A stretch of DNA of 64,000 nucleotides from positions 747,574 to 811,573 of the forward strand of contig NZ_HG315685.1 in NCBI RefSeq assembly GCF_000455365.1. Direction: 5' to 3'. Under the pieces are notes generated by a model. That model was not told the DNA's origin, did no database searches, and worked only from the letters and a program-made list of their open reading frames with translations. The position numbers were made by a program, and so were the translations under genes. This document shows positions 61,533 through 64,000 of this stretch, in pieces; position 1 is the stretch's first letter, and the number at the start of each line of letters is the position of its first letter. This stretch comes from Halopiger djelfimassiliensis (GTDB lineage: Archaea > Halobacteriota > Halobacteria > Halobacteriales > Natrialbaceae).

Positions 61533-63215
61533 TCAGTCGGTGCTTTCCGGTGCGTTGGAAGGATCTGACTCGATGTCCTGATCGGGGAACGCTGTCTCGC
61601 GCCGGAATTCATCCAGGTCGATGCCCCGTCTGGCAGCGTCGAGTTCCGAGAGGGCATACACCAGCCCGACGAGCAAGACGAGTCCGACCGGCAGGAAAAC
61701 CAGCGGTCCAACGCCGGCAAAGCCGTACAGCAGATAACAGACGATGACGACGGCGGCGACGGTGGTCGCGTAGTAGGCCTGCGTTCGAACGTGGTCGACG
61801 AGGTCGGCACCGGTAAACGTCGATGAGAGGACGGTCGTGTCGGAGATCGGCGACGTGTGGTCGCCGAAGATGGCTCCGGAAAACACCGTGCCCACGACGA
61901 CGGGCGCGAGGGTGAAATCCCCGGTGAGGTTGAACGCGACCGAGATCGCGGTGGGCGTCAGCAGACTCATCGTCGCCCACGACGATCCCATCGTGAACGA
62001 GATGAACGTCGCGGTGAAAAAGACGACCAGCGGGAACAACGCGACCGGAATCGTGCCTTCGACGAGCGTCGCAACGTAGTCTCCGGTTCCGAGCGCCTGG
62101 GCGGCGGTGCTGATCGACCACGCGAGAATGAGGATCGTCACCGCGGTCAGCATGAGGTCGAACCCCTCGAGGATCGCGTCGACACCCTCATCGAGGTCAC
62201 ACAGGTCGTATACGATCCCGAGCGTAAACGCCGTCGCGACCATCGAGAACGAACCCCAGACGAGCGCGGTCGTCCACTTCCCGTTGCCGGCGACGGACGT
62301 CGCTTCCTCGAGGAACGTACCGAACTCCTGATTGGACAGCGGCTCGAGCACCGCCTGTCCGTCGTAGCCGGTCCAGACCGCGCTGGTGATCGTGACGATG
62401 ACGAGGACGACGATCGGGAGGACGAACGTCCGAAGCATCGGCCGCGTGGTGATCGGATCGCTGAGGTTGCCTTCGACCTCCTGAAGCGGTTCCGCGTCGT
62501 CGTCGTTGACCTTCCCCGTCGTTCGGGCGCGGTGTTCGGCCGCGAGCATCTCGCCGTAATCTCGCTGGGTGACGACGATGACGCCGACCATGACGATCGC
62601 GAGAATGGCGTAGACGTTGTACGGGATCGACTGGAGGTAGACGAAGAACGCGTCCGGTGTCTCGACGCCCGGATCAGTTTCGAGACTGTCAAACGCGTCT
62701 CTGACGATCGACAGCTGAAACGCAACCCACCCCGAAATGCCGATCGTCGCGACGGGCGCGGCCGTCGAGTCCACGATGTAGGAGAGTTTTTCGCGCGAGA
62801 TGCGCATCCTGTCCGCTGTTTCCCGCATCGTGTTGCCGACGATCGCCGTGTTGGCGTAGTCGTCGAAAAAGAGGACAAGCCCGAGGATCCAGGTCATCGT
62901 CGCCGTCATCCGCCTGGTCCGAAGGTGCTTACTCCCCCACTCTCGAACGGCAATAGCGCCGCCGAGTCGCCAGATCAGCGCGACGCCCGATCCGAGCAAC
63001 AGGGTGAAAACGAGGATCTCCGCGTTGAATCCATCTTCGGCGATGATGGACGCGATGATCCAGTCGAACGTCTGGCCAATACCGAGTCCGCCGGTGTAGA
63101 TAACCCCCCCGACCCAGATGCTGATGAATAACGAGAGAATGATTCGTCTCGTTGCGACCGCTAGCGTGATCGCCAACAGCGGTGGTACGAGGGATAATAT
63201 CCCGAACTCAGACAT
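61533..63215 (-). CDS. NhaC family Na+/H+ antiporter
   Basis: The 560-aa protein has about 12 membrane segments and NhaC-family features: LFFDDYANTAIVGNTMRETA in the first half and ATFISFTMGSSWATMSLLTP in the second, which form the substrate-site repeats. Relatives exchange Na+ for H+ or for organic acids such as malate/lactate. An adjacent ThDP enzyme hints at an organic-acid role, by position only. TATA-like AAAATTTTAT on the minus strand lies ~29 nt before ATG 63215. Confidence 0.9.
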   Translation of the reverse strand: MSEFGILSLVPPLLAITLAVATRRIILSLFISIWVGGVIYTGGLGIGQTFDWIIASIIAEDGFNAEILVFTLLLGSGVALIWRLGGAIAVREWGSKHLRTRRMTATMTWILGLVLFFDDYANTAIVGNTMRETADRMRISREKLSYIVDSTAAPVATIGISGWVAFQLSIVRDAFDSLETDPGVETPDAFFVYLQSIPYNVYAILAIVMVGVIVVTQRDYGEMLAAEHRARTTGKVNDDDAEPLQEVEGNLSDPITTRPMLRTFVLPIVVLVIVTITSAVWTGYDGQAVLEPLSNQEFGTFLEEATSVAGNGKWTTALVWGSFSMVATAFTLGIVYDLCDLDEGVDAILEGFDLMLTAVTILILAWSISTAAQALGTGDYVATLVEGTIPVALFPLVVFFTATFISFTMGSSWATMSLLTPTAISVAFNLTGDFTLAPVVVGTVFSGAIFGDHTSPISDTTVLSSTFTGADLVDHVRTQAYYATTVAAVVIVCYLLYGFAGVGPLVFLPVGLVLLVGLVYALSELDAARRGIDLDEFRRETAFPDQDIESDPSNAPESTD

Positions 63216-63652
63216 AAGCCGTAGTCAATCGTAGACCATGATAAAATTTTCCATGGCTGATATCAAGTGTCAGAGCTTCGGAGAACAAGTGCCGGTGACC
63301 GATCGCGTCGGTCGATTTCGCCGGTGTCGTTCGGCGAATTGGGATCGTTACATTTAGGTCGTCCAACGACCATCAAAACGTAGTTTGAATATATCAAACC
63401 AATATCGGCCAGACACGTTACAGCTGTACATGTGTAAATGCCTCCCGGAGCAGTTACTCTGATACAGGCAAAATATGCTTCTCGAGGATATTGGACGCTT
63501 TTGGAGCCGATGGTCGGTGTCCGAGGCTGTCTCATCGACCGGCCCAGATAGTATGAATATATCAAATAATTTCTGCCGATATTCGATTTCACCGCTCGAG
63601 GAAGCTACGGCAAAGATGAACAATTATATGCCCGTCAGGAGAAGGTTCGAAC
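63216..63652. other. 437-bp spacer with repeated TGAATATATCAAA
   Basis: It separates divergent nhaC-type and aldehyde dehydrogenase genes. TTTGAATATATCAAA (63384-63398) and TATGAATATATCAAA (63552-63566) are near-copies. Open frames seen on the minus strand are Ser/Cys-rich and not convincing. Promoters lie at both ends. Confidence 0.5.
63622..63630 (+). promoter_or_regulatory. TATA element of aldehyde dehydrogenase gene
   Basis: AATTATATG centred 27 nt before the GTG at 63653. Confidence 0.65.
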
Positions 63653-64000
63653 GTGAGTCGATCGACAGACAGTGGAGTCAACCTCCACTACATCAACGGT
63701 GAATGGACTGAGGGTACCGGCTCGGAAACGTTCGAGAGCGAGAACCCGGCGACGGGGGAACCGCTGGCGGAGTTCCAGCGCGGGACCGAAGCCGACGTCG
63801 ACGCCGCCCTCGAGGCGGCCGAGGACGCGTTCGAGGAGTGGCGCGACCTCTCGTATATCGATCGCGCGGAGTACCTGTGGGATATTTACCACGAGCTGCG
63901 CGAGCGCCACGAGGAACTCGGCGAGATCGTCAGCAAGGAGTGTGGCAAGGAGATCAGCGAAGGAAAGGCCGACGTCACCGAGGCCTGGCACATGGTCGAA
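63653..64000 (+). CDS. Aldehyde dehydrogenase, N-terminal part
   Basis: The first 116 codons of an NAD(P)-dependent aldehyde dehydrogenase are present, running off the right edge. LHYINGEWTEGTGSETFESE followed by NPATGEPLAEFQRGTEADVD and EEWRDLSYIDRAEYL are typical of the family's N-terminal strands and helices; catalytic residues lie beyond the window. The start is GTG 63653, which a TATA element at 63622-63630 places at or near the transcription start. Confidence 0.93.
   Translation, partial: MSRSTDSGVNLHYINGEWTEGTGSETFESENPATGEPLAEFQRGTEADVDAALEAAEDAFEEWRDLSYIDRAEYLWDIYHELRERHEELGEIVSKECGKEISEGKADVTEAWHMVE

Noticed and set aside
63263..63623. Two minus-strand small proteins upstream of nhaC
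   Set aside because: Cys/Ser-rich low-quality translations overlapping each other; no start signals.

Overview
The window is chromosomal DNA of a halophilic archaeon (class Halobacteria, most like the Natrialbales such as Haloterrigena, Natrinema or Natronorubrum; the genus is an inference). The evidence is a high G+C content with strongly acidic proteins, archaeal promoters (TATA elements about 25-30 nt before start codons, so many leaderless mRNAs), sn-glycerol-1-phosphate dehydrogenase for archaeal lipids, archaeosortase A, a HalOD1 domain, a bacterio-opsin-activator type HTH regulator, a fused NuoCD and a FolC-FolP fusion. No rRNA, tRNA, CRISPR array or intact insertion sequence was seen.

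Layout. 1-7.8 kb: the end of gatB, two metallo-beta-lactamase-fold hydrolases, a 44-aa membrane peptide, a FAD amine-oxidase-like enzyme, archaeosortase A translationally coupled to a phosphoesterase, and three small haloarchaeal proteins. 8.2-15.4 kb: carB, a divergent ABC exporter set and a cupin. 15.6-24.9 kb: folCP, an acidic membrane protein, an isolated nuoCD, an isolated trpB, HIT, a glycosyltransferase and a SnoaL-like protein. 25-29.8 kb: two membrane-tethered acidic proteins with matching promoters, an alpha/beta hydrolase, an HTH-10 regulator, DoxX and a small zinc-ribbon-like protein. 29.9-41.4 kb: an S9 peptidase carrying an in-frame palindromic insertion, an ABC ATPase/permease pair, egsA, a sugar epimerase-like SDR, a RecA/KaiC-like protein with a degenerate P-loop, a Gln/Gly/Arg-rich repeat protein, a GIY-YIG-type protein, an AhpD-like protein and a putative manganese exporter. 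41.8-51.7 kb: gltB, proS, a quinone oxidoreductase, a SHOCT protein, an HtrA-like lipoprotein and a NUDIX hydrolase. 51.8-58.7 kb: a tightly coupled three-gene operon for an AddAB-like helicase-nuclease. 59.4-64 kb: a HalOD1 protein, a ThDP enzyme, an NhaC-type antiporter and the start of an aldehyde dehydrogenase.

The most notable items are the split AddAB-like operon (a Walker-A-less AddB-like subunit, a Cas4-like subunit that keeps its Fe-S cysteines but lacks the usual E-x-K, and an AddA-like helicase with an intact nuclease), the 45-bp double hairpin inserted in frame in the peptidase gene, an 86-bp nested inverted repeat after the glycosyltransferase gene, a structured region with its own TATA box at 29.26-29.40 kb, and three sites of the form TTAG-N6-CTAA, two of which flank the manganese-exporter locus; one of those lies before an apparently decayed gene.
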